Shown piece by piece: positions 26,274-35,605 of a stretch of DNA of 64,000 bases. Both the position numbers and the translations under genes were made by a program. How positions within the stretch are numbered: the first letter of the stretch is position 1; every line of letters starts with the position of its first letter. The stretch is from Acinetobacter sp. ANC 3832 (GTDB lineage: Bacteria; Pseudomonadota; Gammaproteobacteria; Pseudomonadales; Moraxellaceae). The DNA lies in the NCBI RefSeq assembly GCF_002135415.1, contig NZ_NEGJ01000001.1, forward strand, positions 62,001 to 126,000, read 5' to 3'. Below the pieces are notes generated by a model. That model ran no database searches. It was not told where the DNA came from and worked only from the letters and a program-made list of their open reading frames with translations.

Positions 26274-26351
26274 TAGTCACCACCTTTTAGCCCAACTATC
26301 ATCTTAACTATTGTAAAATAACTTTGATAGATTTTAATTGATTTCCCTCAA

Positions 26352-27233
26352 ATGAAGCGTTTATTTTTAAAGAAATGGTATAAATATCAACAAAAACAAA
26401 AACAAAAGTCATTTGACTCTCATTGGTATATGCGTTTTGGCTGGCTCAACCAACCTCTTAACAATCAAGACCAATTAGTCGATTTATTTGAAATCCACTC
26501 TCCTAAAAACTTCACTTTTGCTGATTGTTTTTATGTAGAAGATAATAATCGTCATTTTATCTTCTTTGAAGAAGTTGATGATCAGCACCCTGTAGGTTTT
26601 TTATCAGTATTAGAAGTCTTTAAAGATGGTAGATATACTGATCCCCAAACTATTTTAAAACTGGATTATCATCTATCTTATCCATGTGTTTTTAAAGTTG
26701 AAAATGACTGGTATATGATTCCTGAAACCTGTGCCAATAAAACCGTCGAGCTTTGGAAATGTACAGATTTTCCAATGCAATGGGAAAAACATTCAAATCT
26801 TTTAGAGAATATTGAAGCTGTTGATACAACACCTTTTTATTATGAAGGTATGTGGTATTTATTTACTTCAACACGTCGTGATTGTAAAAAATTTGGCGAT
26901 CGTCTAGATTTGTTTTTTACTGAAAATATTCTCCAGCCAAATTGGAAAGAACACCCACAAAATCCAATTTGTCGTGGTTATCAACAATTTAGAATGGCAG
27001 GTAAGCCTTTTATCTACGGCGATAAACTTATCCGCCCTAGTCAAGACTCTTTAAAGCGCTATGGTGGCAATATTGAACTAAAAGAAATTATTAAATTGAG
27101 TCCAACTGAGTACCATGAACAATTATTAGAAGTTGTTTTACCACATTGGAATACAAGTGATGACGGCTGTCATACCATTAATACTGAAAATAACTTTGTG
27201 GTACTCGATGCGATTCGTTTATCCCCCAAATAA
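26352..27233 (+). CDS. Beta-propeller (GH43-like / GINT1 N-terminal-like) protein in the sugar locus
   Basis: A 293-residue soluble protein with repeated propeller-blade patterns: FADCFYVEDNNRHFIFFEE, YPCVFKVENDWYMIPETC, FYYEGMWYLFTSTRR and GKPFIYGDKLIRPSQD. This is the five-blade arrangement of GH43-type hydrolases and of the domain found in inositolphosphorylceramide glucosamine transferases. I infer a sugar-active role on the LOS core, possibly the locus protein annotated elsewhere as a glycosyl hydrolase. No signal peptide is seen; the N-terminus is Lys/Gln-rich. Its stop codon abuts the stop of the converging GT4 gene with no spacer. Confidence 0.65.
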   Translation: MKRLFLKKWYKYQQKQKQKSFDSHWYMRFGWLNQPLNNQDQLVDLFEIHSPKNFTFADCFYVEDNNRHFIFFEEVDDQHPVGFLSVLEVFKDGRYTDPQTILKLDYHLSYPCVFKVENDWYMIPETCANKTVELWKCTDFPMQWEKHSNLLENIEAVDTTPFYYEGMWYLFTSTRRDCKKFGDRLDLFFTENILQPNWKEHPQNPICRGYQQFRMAGKPFIYGDKLIRPSQDSLKRYGGNIELKEIIKLSPTEYHEQLLEVVLPHWNTSDDGCHTINTENNFVVLDAIRLSPK

Positions 27234-28268
27234 TCAGGATTTTAGTAATTTTTGATAAATATTAAAAGTCTGTTGAGCCATTGCTTCAACTGTAAGTTCT
27301 TTTTTAGCTCTTATAAATAATGGCTCAAAATCTTGCTGCGCTTTATCCGTTAAAGCATTTTCAATTGCATTTTGCAATTCATTCGAATCACCGATACTTG
27401 CAAGATAGCTTTCTGGAAACCATTCGATTACACCATTAACTTTAGTCGATGCCATTACTTTATCTGCTTGTAATGCCTCGACCATAACCAAAGGAAAACC
27501 TTCTCGATCAGAAGATAAAACTACGATATTAGCGATTTGCAGTAAATCACGAGCATCAGTTCTAAAACCTAAAAAAGCCACTCTATTTTGCATATTCTGT
27601 TGTTGTACTTGTTGTTTTAAGATATGACGCAATGATCCTTCACCCACGATCCATAAATTTGCATCAATTCTCTGCATCGCTTTAATTAGTAAAGCAATAT
27701 TCTTTACAGGCTCCAAGCGACCAATGCACATGACAATTTTTTTACTTGAATCTAAATTTGGAAATTGTTGGTCGACACTGTGTTTTAACTTTTGCTTTGC
27801 ATCAGCAGAAAGCTGTGCTTGAGGATAAACACCATTATAGACAATATACGCTTTTTCCTGAGGAATACCTTGCGTCAAAGCTTGGCTAACTGCAATCACA
27901 GCATCGCCCACTAAATATGCAAACTTATTTTTTTTTGTCCCATGAATTGTAGTTACTAGCTTAACTTGAGGCAAAAACATTCTAATTCGTGCAACAAGCT
28001 CAGATGCCTTACCTGCTTGGGCATGCACAATTTCAGGCTGAATCTTCTTTATTAAACAAAAAAGTTGCCAGAGCAATATAATATTCCATCGACTACGAGA
28101 AAAGTCGAGTGCATGAAAATGAACATTTATATTAAATTTTTCTGCATAACAAGGATGCGCAATAATATGTACTTCATTGCTTTTAGCCAATTCATTGACC
28201 AAATTAAAAGTATGCTGTTCTAATCCACCAATGCCACCACTAGTTGCTAAAATTTGAACAATTTTCAT
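27234..28268 (-). CDS. Glycosyltransferase family 4 protein
   Basis: A 344-residue GT-B glycosyltransferase. The N-terminal acceptor domain begins MKIVQILATSGGIGGLEQHTFNLVNEL. The donor domain has VMCIGRLEPVKNIALLIKAM and the EX7E-type segment SSDREGFPLVMVEALQADKV, typical of GT4. It is the last gene of the leftward operon 31717-27234, and its start overlaps the GT2 stop by four bases (ATGA), so translation is coupled. It probably adds one outer-core sugar with retention of configuration. The specific linkage is unknown. Confidence 0.92.
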   Translation of the reverse strand: MKIVQILATSGGIGGLEQHTFNLVNELAKSNEVHIIAHPCYAEKFNINVHFHALDFSRSRWNIILLWQLFCLIKKIQPEIVHAQAGKASELVARIRMFLPQVKLVTTIHGTKKNKFAYLVGDAVIAVSQALTQGIPQEKAYIVYNGVYPQAQLSADAKQKLKHSVDQQFPNLDSSKKIVMCIGRLEPVKNIALLIKAMQRIDANLWIVGEGSLRHILKQQVQQQNMQNRVAFLGFRTDARDLLQIANIVVLSSDREGFPLVMVEALQADKVMASTKVNGVIEWFPESYLASIGDSNELQNAIENALTDKAQQDFEPLFIRAKKELTVEAMAQQTFNIYQKLLKS

Positions 28269-29041
28269 TTAGAATCCTGTTTATCTTTTTTAGCATTTAA
28301 ATGTTGTTCAAACAGTTTTGCTTCTTTTAAAAAAGCATAAAAAGCATTAATCATACTATTTACAAAACCACGCCAACCATTTAAACAACTACGGCGAATG
28401 AAGTAGGATTTAAAAAAAGTCAGTGGCATAACAACAATAAGCTTGGCTAAACTCGGCTGTTTGCCTTTCTGAAATTTTTCGGCGGCTTTTAAATTTGAAT
28501 ATTGATTGTTTTTTTCAACTTTGACAAAAATACTTGATTCACCATAATGGTAAATATCACCATTAGCACGAACACTTTCACCATTAATTATGACATTTTC
28601 ATGCACTTTATTTTCTAAATCATAATGCCCTTTACTTTTACGGAAAAAACGAACTTTGGCATGTTTTTTCGTATGCTTACTATTGGGAACACCTAAGAAA
28701 ACATCATTGATTGGAATAATTAACGCATCAATTTCATCTTTCTGAATTGTTACAATAATTTCTTGCTTTAGTTCATCAGAAAGTACCTCATCACCATCTA
28801 AATTCAGCACCCATTCTTGTTGGCACTGAGCTAATGCTAAACTTTTCTGAGCTGCATAACCTTGCCAATCTTGGTGACTTATTCGTACATTTGAGAATTT
28901 TTGAGCAATAGCATAAGTATTATCAGTACTACCAGAATCTAAAATAATGACTTCAGCAAAATCAACCACACTCTTTAAAGTATCTTCCAACCAAGCACCA
29001 CAATTCAAGGTAACGATATAGACACTACATGGAATACTCAT
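28265..29041 (-). CDS. Glycosyltransferase family 2 protein, WaaE/LgtF-like
   Basis: A 258-residue GT-A enzyme. The N-terminus CSVYIVTLNCGAWLEDTLKSV and AEVIILDSGSTDNTYAIA form the nucleotide-binding start. WVLNLDGDEVLS carries the DxD metal motif, and KVRFFRKSKGHYDLENKVHE is the acceptor loop seen in beta-glucosyltransferases of the WaaE/LgtF group, which modify the inner core. It has a weakly hydrophobic C-terminal stretch (LIVVMPLTFFKSYFI) for membrane association. It overlaps both neighbours by four bases inside the outer-core operon. Confidence 0.92.
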   Translation of the reverse strand: MSIPCSVYIVTLNCGAWLEDTLKSVVDFAEVIILDSGSTDNTYAIAQKFSNVRISHQDWQGYAAQKSLALAQCQQEWVLNLDGDEVLSDELKQEIIVTIQKDEIDALIIPINDVFLGVPNSKHTKKHAKVRFFRKSKGHYDLENKVHENVIINGESVRANGDIYHYGESSIFVKVEKNNQYSNLKAAEKFQKGKQPSLAKLIVVMPLTFFKSYFIRRSCLNGWRGFVNSMINAFYAFLKEAKLFEQHLNAKKDKQDSK

Positions 29042-29793
29042 AATTTATAACGTCCTTTGGCTAAAGCGATACGCATTTGTAATGCATTCATTGCACCATG
29101 AGTACTTACACGAGGAATATTAAATTGATTGGATTCGGTATAAGCTTCAATTTTTTTACGCGTTGAGACAGCATTTTTAAAACCAATATCCTTAGCCATT
29201 TGCTGATGTTTTTCATTAAAACGTCCAAAAGGATATGCAAAACTTGGGCATTTTCCAACAAGTGCTTCAACATCTTGTTTAGATGCCTGCATTTCCGCAT
29301 AAGCAATATCATCACTTAATTTTAATAAATTCACATGATGTTGTGTATGTGCACCAAACTCAATCATACCCGAATTCGACATTTCTTGAATTTGCTCTGC
29401 ATTTAACTTTTCAATACCTTCAATTTTTGTCGCAAGAAAAATAGTCGCTTTCGCATTGTATTTTTTTAATAATGGATATGCATATTGATAGTTATCTAAA
29501 AAGCCATCATCAAATGAAAGTGCAACAATATTCTTTTGCCCTTGGTATTGATCTAACTCTGAAACAAAGCAAAAAGTACTGTTCCTTTTGACTAAATATT
29601 GTAGAAATTGTTCAAATTTTTCAGGTGGCATATTCATGCCGGATGCTTCTGTATGTGGCGTAACCTGATGCAGCATCACAACTCTAGGTAATTTTGCGCT
29701 ACGAAATGGCAACCAAAAAGTATAATTACCTAATAAATATAGCACTGCTGCTAACCCAATTATGCCAATCACAATATAAAGTAACCACATCAT
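29038..29793 (-). CDS. Polysaccharide deacetylase family protein
   Basis: A 251-residue carbohydrate esterase family 4-type protein with one N-terminal membrane segment (WLLYIVIGIIGLAAVLYLL). The NodB-like core has VALSFDDGFLDNY (metal and catalytic Asp pair), EFGAHTQHHVNL (HxxxH metal site) and FAYPFGRFNE. It would remove an N-acetyl group from a hexosamine of the LOS outer core, a step known from the pda genes of Acinetobacter OC loci. It overlaps both flanking genes by four bases. The active-site residues all appear intact. Confidence 0.9.
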   Translation of the reverse strand: MMWLLYIVIGIIGLAAVLYLLGNYTFWLPFRSAKLPRVVMLHQVTPHTEASGMNMPPEKFEQFLQYLVKRNSTFCFVSELDQYQGQKNIVALSFDDGFLDNYQYAYPLLKKYNAKATIFLATKIEGIEKLNAEQIQEMSNSGMIEFGAHTQHHVNLLKLSDDIAYAEMQASKQDVEALVGKCPSFAYPFGRFNEKHQQMAKDIGFKNAVSTRKKIEAYTESNQFNIPRVSTHGAMNALQMRIALAKGRYKL

Positions 29794-30818
29794 ACATAAA
29801 CCTCATGTGCCCACTCATAGGCTTCAGACAAGGGTTGATCAAAAGTCACTTCAACCATAAATTGGGTAATACGTTTAGCATTAAAGCTTGAGCGAGTTTT
29901 ATTCCAGCCTGCTTCTGCAATCTGTTTTGCTTGCTCTGGATGCAAAGCATAGAACTGAATTTTTTCTGCCAAATCAGATTGATCATTAAAATAGATGATC
30001 TCTTGATCTGTATAAAGCTTTTCAAAACTTGGAATTCTGGGACTAAATGTCAGTAAACCATTTCCCGTTAACTGAACAATTCGGTCAGAACTATAAAGTG
30101 TGACATCATTTTTACGTGAAAAGTTAAGCCCCATTCGTGATTGAGAAAGAACCTGATAATAACCTTTACCATAAACGCCAGCTTGCTCAAAACAACCATA
30201 ATACTGATATTGGATATGATTGCTTTTTAAAGTATCAGCTAAATCTTTTAAGAACTTTTCCCGCTCAGGTTCTTTATAAACAACACCACAGAAAATAAAA
30301 TCTTTATCAATGCTAGTTGATTCAAATTGTTTTAATTGCTCTACATTCCGATGCCCAATATTTGGCATATAAGCCACTTTCAAATGCGACTGTTTAAGCT
30401 TTTGTAAATATTCGCCACCAGTCGTACAAAAAATAGCATCTAAATAAGGGGAAAATTCATGCACAAAACCCAATTTATGCTCTAGATACAAGGGGTCGAC
30501 ATACCAAAAGGCAATTTTAGTTTTTGGATATCGTTGCTTAATTTCTTTTAGAACATTTGGGTTCATTAAATCACTATGACCAATCAAAATTAAATCAGGT
30601 TCAAGATTATCCACAATGTTTAGAATTTCTTTATTCGCCCAATTCGCGCCTAATTTTTTAGTTTTAAAAATCGTACCCATTCGTGCCATATCACGAAAGC
30701 TAAAATCATAAACAAAATGACCATTTTCAGTTAATCCCGCTGAAATTTTACGGTCGGTGCAATAAAAATGTGCACCTTGTTTATTAAAGCCAAAATTTGC
30801 GATATGTAAAATTTTCAT
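29790..30818 (-). CDS. CgeB-like glycosyltransferase
   Basis: A 342-residue protein starting MKILHIANFGFNKQGAHFYCTDRKISAGL. Its C-terminal half has MGLNFSRKNDVTLYSSDRIVQLTGNGLLTF and SPRIPSFEKLYTDQEIIYFND, the pattern of the CgeB/DUF3880-type GT-B family, in which a C-terminal domain binds the nucleotide sugar. It lies in the translationally coupled outer-core operon, five bases after the ELM1-like gene. The sugar is unknown. The protein has no membrane segment. Confidence 0.8.
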   Translation of the reverse strand: MKILHIANFGFNKQGAHFYCTDRKISAGLTENGHFVYDFSFRDMARMGTIFKTKKLGANWANKEILNIVDNLEPDLILIGHSDLMNPNVLKEIKQRYPKTKIAFWYVDPLYLEHKLGFVHEFSPYLDAIFCTTGGEYLQKLKQSHLKVAYMPNIGHRNVEQLKQFESTSIDKDFIFCGVVYKEPEREKFLKDLADTLKSNHIQYQYYGCFEQAGVYGKGYYQVLSQSRMGLNFSRKNDVTLYSSDRIVQLTGNGLLTFSPRIPSFEKLYTDQEIIYFNDQSDLAEKIQFYALHPEQAKQIAEAGWNKTRSSFNAKRITQFMVEVTFDQPLSEAYEWAHEVYV

Positions 30819-30823
30819 TTATT

Positions 30824-31717
30824 TCAAACATCTCTATTTTTAAATAAAATTTCAGCAACTCTTGTTGCTTCATTTAAATGAAGATTGATCAAATTATTTT
30901 GACACGCTTCATCTTCTTGATGCAAAGATAAGAGTCGATCAACCATTTGCGTTATTCTATCAGATTTAATTCGATCCACTTTAATCACACCGACTTTACA
31001 ACCTGCAGTCAATGCCTCAAAAATCATGGATACACTGTCTTCAGTCACCCATACCGCTTCAGCTTTTTGCATTTCCTCAAAGATCCAACCTTGCGGTGTT
31101 TCTTCAACAGGAAAAATTTGAATCTGAGATGCATATTTCTGCTGTTCTAGCTGAACTAAAAACTCTGAAGGTGTACGGCGTGATGTGGTTAATATCACAG
31201 CAGCACTCAAATTATTCTCAACAATTGCTTGAATAGAATCTAAAACCTTTTGATCATTCCATTGATGACGTTTAGATGAACCACCCAAAGCAATAAGAAT
31301 TCGACTTGATTCATGTCGCTGTTCATTCACAATTGGGTTCAATGCACCTTTTGTGATAATGACATGTTCAGATGCTTCAACATCATCATGTTCTGGAATA
31401 ATGGCATAATCAAACCAATGAAATGGGAAATTAGGCTTCATCATCACAATAGTTTTTGCTTGCTGATAAATTTTTCCAAGCAATAAAACACGTAACTGAG
31501 TATGACTACCTACAGCAAAAATAAAGTCTGGTTTTTTGGTGACTATTCCAATGGAATGTTTAAATAACCCCATCAATAATGAAAAAATAGGAAGATCGGT
31601 AATATTAATTTCTTCAAAAGTTACATTTTCTGCACTCTGTCTTTGCATCGCTTGATATAAACCAACTGCTTGTGAGCGATGCCCTGCTTTACCATCACTA
31701 ACATAGACAATATGCAT
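30824..31717 (-). CDS. ELM1-family (mitochondrial fission ELM1-like) sugar-locus protein
   Basis: A 297-residue protein starting MHIVYVSDGKAGHRSQAVGLYQAMQ, the conserved N-terminus of the bacterial ELM1-like family. ALGGSSKRHQWND follows, and then EAVWVTEDSVSMIFEALTAGCKVGVI, which resembles a GT-B nucleotide-sugar site. AGGAA sits seven bases before the ATG at 31717, so I prefer it to an upstream start at 31741. It is the first gene of the leftward outer-core operon, next to ilvE, where Acinetobacter OC loci commonly carry a conserved transferase. A glycosyltransferase role is inferred. Confidence 0.8.
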   Translation of the reverse strand: MHIVYVSDGKAGHRSQAVGLYQAMQRQSAENVTFEEINITDLPIFSLLMGLFKHSIGIVTKKPDFIFAVGSHTQLRVLLLGKIYQQAKTIVMMKPNFPFHWFDYAIIPEHDDVEASEHVIITKGALNPIVNEQRHESSRILIALGGSSKRHQWNDQKVLDSIQAIVENNLSAAVILTTSRRTPSEFLVQLEQQKYASQIQIFPVEETPQGWIFEEMQKAEAVWVTEDSVSMIFEALTAGCKVGVIKVDRIKSDRITQMVDRLLSLHQEDEACQNNLINLHLNEATRVAEILFKNRDV

Positions 31718-31767
31718 AAAATTTCCTGTGCAAATGTTCAAACTACAAAATCTAAGTATTTACCAAT

Positions 31768-31796
31768 AAAAAAGGCGAAACATCCGTTCCGCCTTT
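31768..31796 (-). terminator. Rho-independent terminator after ilvE
   Basis: Read leftward, AAAGGCG and CGCCTTT form a stem around a 12-base loop followed by TTTTTATT, just beyond the ilvE stop. It separates the ilvE transcript from the outer-core operon. Confidence 0.82.
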
Positions 31797-31813
31797 AATC
31801 TTAACTCATCAAC

Positions 31814-32740
31814 TTATTTTACGTAAGTCAACCAGTGTGCATATTTAGGGTCTTTGCCCTGCACAGCATCAAAATATGCTTTCTGGATTTGTGCTGTGAT
31901 TGGACCACGAACACCTTCACCAATTTGACGATCATCATACTCACGGATTGGCGTTACTTCTGCGGCAGTCCCTGTAAAGAATGCTTCATCACCAATATAG
32001 AATTCATCACGGGTAATACGACGCTCAATAACTTCATAACCCAAGTCTTTAGCAATGGTAATAATCGTTTGGCGAGTAATACCATCAAGTGCACCACCTG
32101 CTACGTCAGGTGTATGAATCACACCATCACGTACTAAGAATACATTTTCACCCGAACCTTGGCATACATAACCTTGTGGGTCGAGCAACATTGCTTCGTC
32201 ATAACCTGAATGTGCCACTTCTTGGTGTGCAAGAATAGACAAAGTATAGTTACCTGATGCTTTTGCCTTACACATGGTCACATTAGGATGATGATGGGTA
32301 AATGAAGATGTTTTAACACGAATGCCTTTTTCCATTGCTTCTTCGCCAAGGTAAGTTCCCCAACTCCAAGCAGCAACAACGGCATGAATAGTATTATCCG
32401 TTGCAGCAATACCCAATTTTTCAGAACCAATGAAAATGATTGGACGCAAATAGCATGATGCTAATTTATTTTCACGAACCACATCAATTTGAGCCTGTTC
32501 CAATGTCGCGTGATCATAAGGAACTTTCATTTGATAGATTTTTGCAGAATTTAATAGACGCTTGGTGTGTTCTTTTAAACGGAAAATCGCTGTTCCATTC
32601 GGAGTTTCATAGGCACGGACACCCTCAAACACACCCATACTATAGTGTAAAGTATGTGTTAAAACGTGAGTTTTCGCTTCACGCCAATCAACCATTTGTC
32701 CATCTTGCCAAATAAAACCATCACGATCAGCCAAATTCAT
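31814..32740 (-). CDS. ilvE: Branched-chain amino acid aminotransferase
   Basis: A class IV PLP aminotransferase of 308 residues that makes leucine, isoleucine and valine from their 2-oxo acids using glutamate. The PLP lysine lies in MCKAKASGNYTLSILA. The typical YDEAMLLDPQGYVCQGSGENVFLV and GITRQTIITIAKDLGYEVIERRI follow. The gene starts 26 bases after the glnE stop in the same direction and may be transcribed with it. It is the conserved left boundary of the outer-core locus. Confidence 0.95.
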   Translation of the reverse strand: MNLADRDGFIWQDGQMVDWREAKTHVLTHTLHYSMGVFEGVRAYETPNGTAIFRLKEHTKRLLNSAKIYQMKVPYDHATLEQAQIDVVRENKLASCYLRPIIFIGSEKLGIAATDNTIHAVVAAWSWGTYLGEEAMEKGIRVKTSSFTHHHPNVTMCKAKASGNYTLSILAHQEVAHSGYDEAMLLDPQGYVCQGSGENVFLVRDGVIHTPDVAGGALDGITRQTIITIAKDLGYEVIERRITRDEFYIGDEAFFTGTAAEVTPIREYDDRQIGEGVRGPITAQIQKAYFDAVQGKDPKYAHWLTYVK

Positions 32741-32766
32741 GACACAACTCCAAAAATTTTACACAA

Positions 32767-35517
32767 TTATTCACTTTCCAATGCGGAAGTCGCAGTTGGA
32801 TCAATTAGTCTTTGCCATAACTTGCAAACGATCTCTCGGGTATCGTGCCAATCCGCAGCATTGACTTGCATATTATGATTCGCAAGCGCTAGACGGTGGC
32901 TCTCGGCTCGTTCACTGAGATAAGCTTGAATCAGTGCTGAGGCATCTTCGCTGGATAAGCAACCTGCTTTAGCAGCATCTTCAAGAATACGCACATTATC
33001 GGAAAAATGGGCGAGATCTTTATTCGTCCCACTCCATGCGAGTACAATGTACTGTGCCATAAATTCGATGTCAACGATACCACCTGCATCCTGTTTTAAA
33101 TGAAAAATTCCACCTTTTTTTTGCTCTTTTGATGATCCAAGATGGTCTTTCATTTTTTGACGCATTTTCAATACTTCTGTGCGAACCGTTTCTTCATCTC
33201 GTGGCAAAGTTAAAACTCGACAACGTAATTCTTCAAACTTGGTTCGCAGAGATTGCTCACCCGCAATAGAACGAGCGCGAACCAAAGCTTGATGCTCCCA
33301 AACCCATGCACTTTTCAGTTGATATTGTTCAAAGGCTTTTAGACTGGTCACTAGAAGTCCAGCTTCACCTGAAGGACGTAAGCGTGTATCAATTTCATAG
33401 ACACGACCATCTAAAGTTTGTGTGGTCATTAACGACATAAACTTCTGCGCAACACGCATGGCAAACTCAAAACCACTGATGGCTTTTATGCCATCAGTAT
33501 CGGTCTGTTCATCCATATAATGGATAAATACAAGGTCTAAATCAGAACCATAACCCAGTTCTATGCCACCCAATTTCCCATAACCTGCCACAGCAAAAGC
33601 AATATGCTCCAACGAACAACGTTTACCTTCGGCATCGACTGGATAACCATGTTTTTTTGCAATAGTTTGATAGGCAAGGTTTAAAGTTGCTATGACTGAA
33701 ACTTCTGCAATATCCGTTAATGCATCAGATACTTTCATCAGTGGGCTTTCCGCTAAAACATCACTGGCTGCCACGGTTAAAACATTAGATTTTTTAAATA
33801 AGCGTAGAACTCGCATTTGATCTTCCACTTGATCAATTTCAATGCGCAATAGTTGTTGACGTAGTGAATCTTCTAAATCTTTACGTTTAGGCAACTCAAA
33901 ATCCATAGACAAGAATTCATCCAACAACACTGGATAATGACTGAGTTCCTCGCAAATCCATGGACTGACTGTCGCCATTTTGACTAAGCGTTGTAATGCA
34001 CCTTTACTTTCAATCAACATCACCAAATACACTGTACGGCGCATCACAGATTCGATTAAAGGCATTAAACGCAATAATGCAATTTGTGGTTTATCAGACT
34101 GCAAAATCACTTCAATCAGATGAGGCCAAAACTCTTTTAAACGTTGCACAGCTTTAGCAGGTAATTTTTTAATGGCATGACCAAACCAAAACTCATGAAT
34201 CAAATTTTTAGCATGATCATCCAAAACTTCATCTAATTGCTTTTCCAATTGGCTAAAACTTTCTGCGGGCGAATCATGTCCTTTTTCTTTGATCAAATGT
34301 TCAAACTGATAGATGACTTTCGCTCGTTTTTGATTGAGTACATCAATAAAATCTTCCCAACTAGCAAAACCGAGTGTTTCATTAATACGGCTACGTAAAT
34401 CAGGCTCAGTCGGTAAAGATTGAGTCTGTTGATCATTTAAAGCTTGAATAGCATGTTCTACACGACGTAAAAATAGATACGCATCTTCTAAATCAAAAAC
34501 AGCTTCATCATCCAATAAACCGACTTCACCTAGATGTTTTAAACTCACTAAGCATTGACGATCTTGTAGTTCTAGTTTTGCTCCACCATAAATCAGCTGA
34601 AAAACTTGTACGATAAACTCAACTTCACGAATACCGCCCGCACCGAGCTTAATATCATCCGCAATATTTCGACGCGCCACTTCGCGTTCAATCATGGCTT
34701 TCATTTCACGCATGGCTTCAAATGCGGTGTAATCTACATATTTACGAAATACAAAAGGTCGAGTCATTTCCAGTAACTCTTCACCTTGTTTACCACCAGA
34801 AACCACACGTGCTTTAATCCATGCATAGCGCTCCCATTCACGTCCATGCTGACTTAAATACTTTTCCAAAGCGACATGGCTAATGGCTAAAGCTGAACCA
34901 TCGCCCCAAGGGCGTAAGCGCATATCTACACGAAATACAAAGCCATCAGCTGTGATATGTTCCAAAAGATAGATAATCTTTTGTCCCCATAAAATACAGA
35001 ACTGCTGTATATCAATACTTTTCCGCCCTGTAGTTTCACCCTGTTCATCAAAGGCAAAAATCAGGTCAATATCACTAGATAAATTAAGCTCTTGCGCACC
35101 CAGTTTCCCCATGGCAATCACAATTAAATCTTGCAATTTTCCTGCATAACTAATCGGTTCACCATGCTTCGCAAGCAATGGAATTAGAGCAAAATCTTTC
35201 GCTGCATTGATACTGCCATCCGCAAAATCTGATAATTCTCGAGTCAGCGTCACTACATCAGTGAGTTGATTGGCATCTTGCCAAATCCAACGAAACATCA
35301 ATCGCGCACGTAAAATACGTATTGCACGCATCCATGTGTTTTCATCTGTGATTAATGCCAAAGTATTTTGGATCAACTGCTGAATTTTTTCCGTTGAGAG
35401 CGAACAACTAAATTCATCAATAGCATAATCTTGTTGTAAAACTGCTTGATGTAAACTTAATACTTGTTCTGCATACTGACTTGCACGTAGTGTTTTTTGC
35501 AATTGCTCAGCGTTCAT
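32767..35517 (-). CDS. glnE: Bifunctional glutamine synthetase adenylyltransferase/deadenylylase
   Basis: A 916-residue enzyme that adenylylates and deadenylylates glutamine synthetase under PII control. Two nucleotidyltransferase domains are visible: the N-terminal one with GKLGAQELNLSSDIDLIFAFDE (deadenylylase) and the C-terminal one with GYGKLGGIELGYGSDLDLVFIHY (adenylylase). Each carries the G(S)DxD catalytic pair, and each is followed by an HD-type helical regulatory region, such as GGIREVEFIVQ and GGIVDIEFMAQY. The length is normal. It heads a possible glnE-ilvE operon. The open frame is complete, with no disruption. Confidence 0.96.
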   Translation of the reverse strand: MNAEQLQKTLRASQYAEQVLSLHQAVLQQDYAIDEFSCSLSTEKIQQLIQNTLALITDENTWMRAIRILRARLMFRWIWQDANQLTDVVTLTRELSDFADGSINAAKDFALIPLLAKHGEPISYAGKLQDLIVIAMGKLGAQELNLSSDIDLIFAFDEQGETTGRKSIDIQQFCILWGQKIIYLLEHITADGFVFRVDMRLRPWGDGSALAISHVALEKYLSQHGREWERYAWIKARVVSGGKQGEELLEMTRPFVFRKYVDYTAFEAMREMKAMIEREVARRNIADDIKLGAGGIREVEFIVQVFQLIYGGAKLELQDRQCLVSLKHLGEVGLLDDEAVFDLEDAYLFLRRVEHAIQALNDQQTQSLPTEPDLRSRINETLGFASWEDFIDVLNQKRAKVIYQFEHLIKEKGHDSPAESFSQLEKQLDEVLDDHAKNLIHEFWFGHAIKKLPAKAVQRLKEFWPHLIEVILQSDKPQIALLRLMPLIESVMRRTVYLVMLIESKGALQRLVKMATVSPWICEELSHYPVLLDEFLSMDFELPKRKDLEDSLRQQLLRIEIDQVEDQMRVLRLFKKSNVLTVAASDVLAESPLMKVSDALTDIAEVSVIATLNLAYQTIAKKHGYPVDAEGKRCSLEHIAFAVAGYGKLGGIELGYGSDLDLVFIHYMDEQTDTDGIKAISGFEFAMRVAQKFMSLMTTQTLDGRVYEIDTRLRPSGEAGLLVTSLKAFEQYQLKSAWVWEHQALVRARSIAGEQSLRTKFEELRCRVLTLPRDEETVRTEVLKMRQKMKDHLGSSKEQKKGGIFHLKQDAGGIVDIEFMAQYIVLAWSGTNKDLAHFSDNVRILEDAAKAGCLSSEDASALIQAYLSERAESHRLALANHNMQVNAADWHDTREIVCKLWQRLIDPTATSALESE

Positions 35518-35605
35518 CGGAAAAACCTGTACGTCTAAATTATGCTTTTATTTATAACAGGAGCAGATTCATTTTTGTGAGGATTTTAAAGATTATTTAA
35601 TTTTT

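Noticed and set aside
28265..29041. Possible Kdo or heptose transferase assignment
   Set aside because: The motifs fit GT2 beta-glucosyltransferases, not the GT9 or GT30 families, so no Kdo or heptosyl role is claimed.
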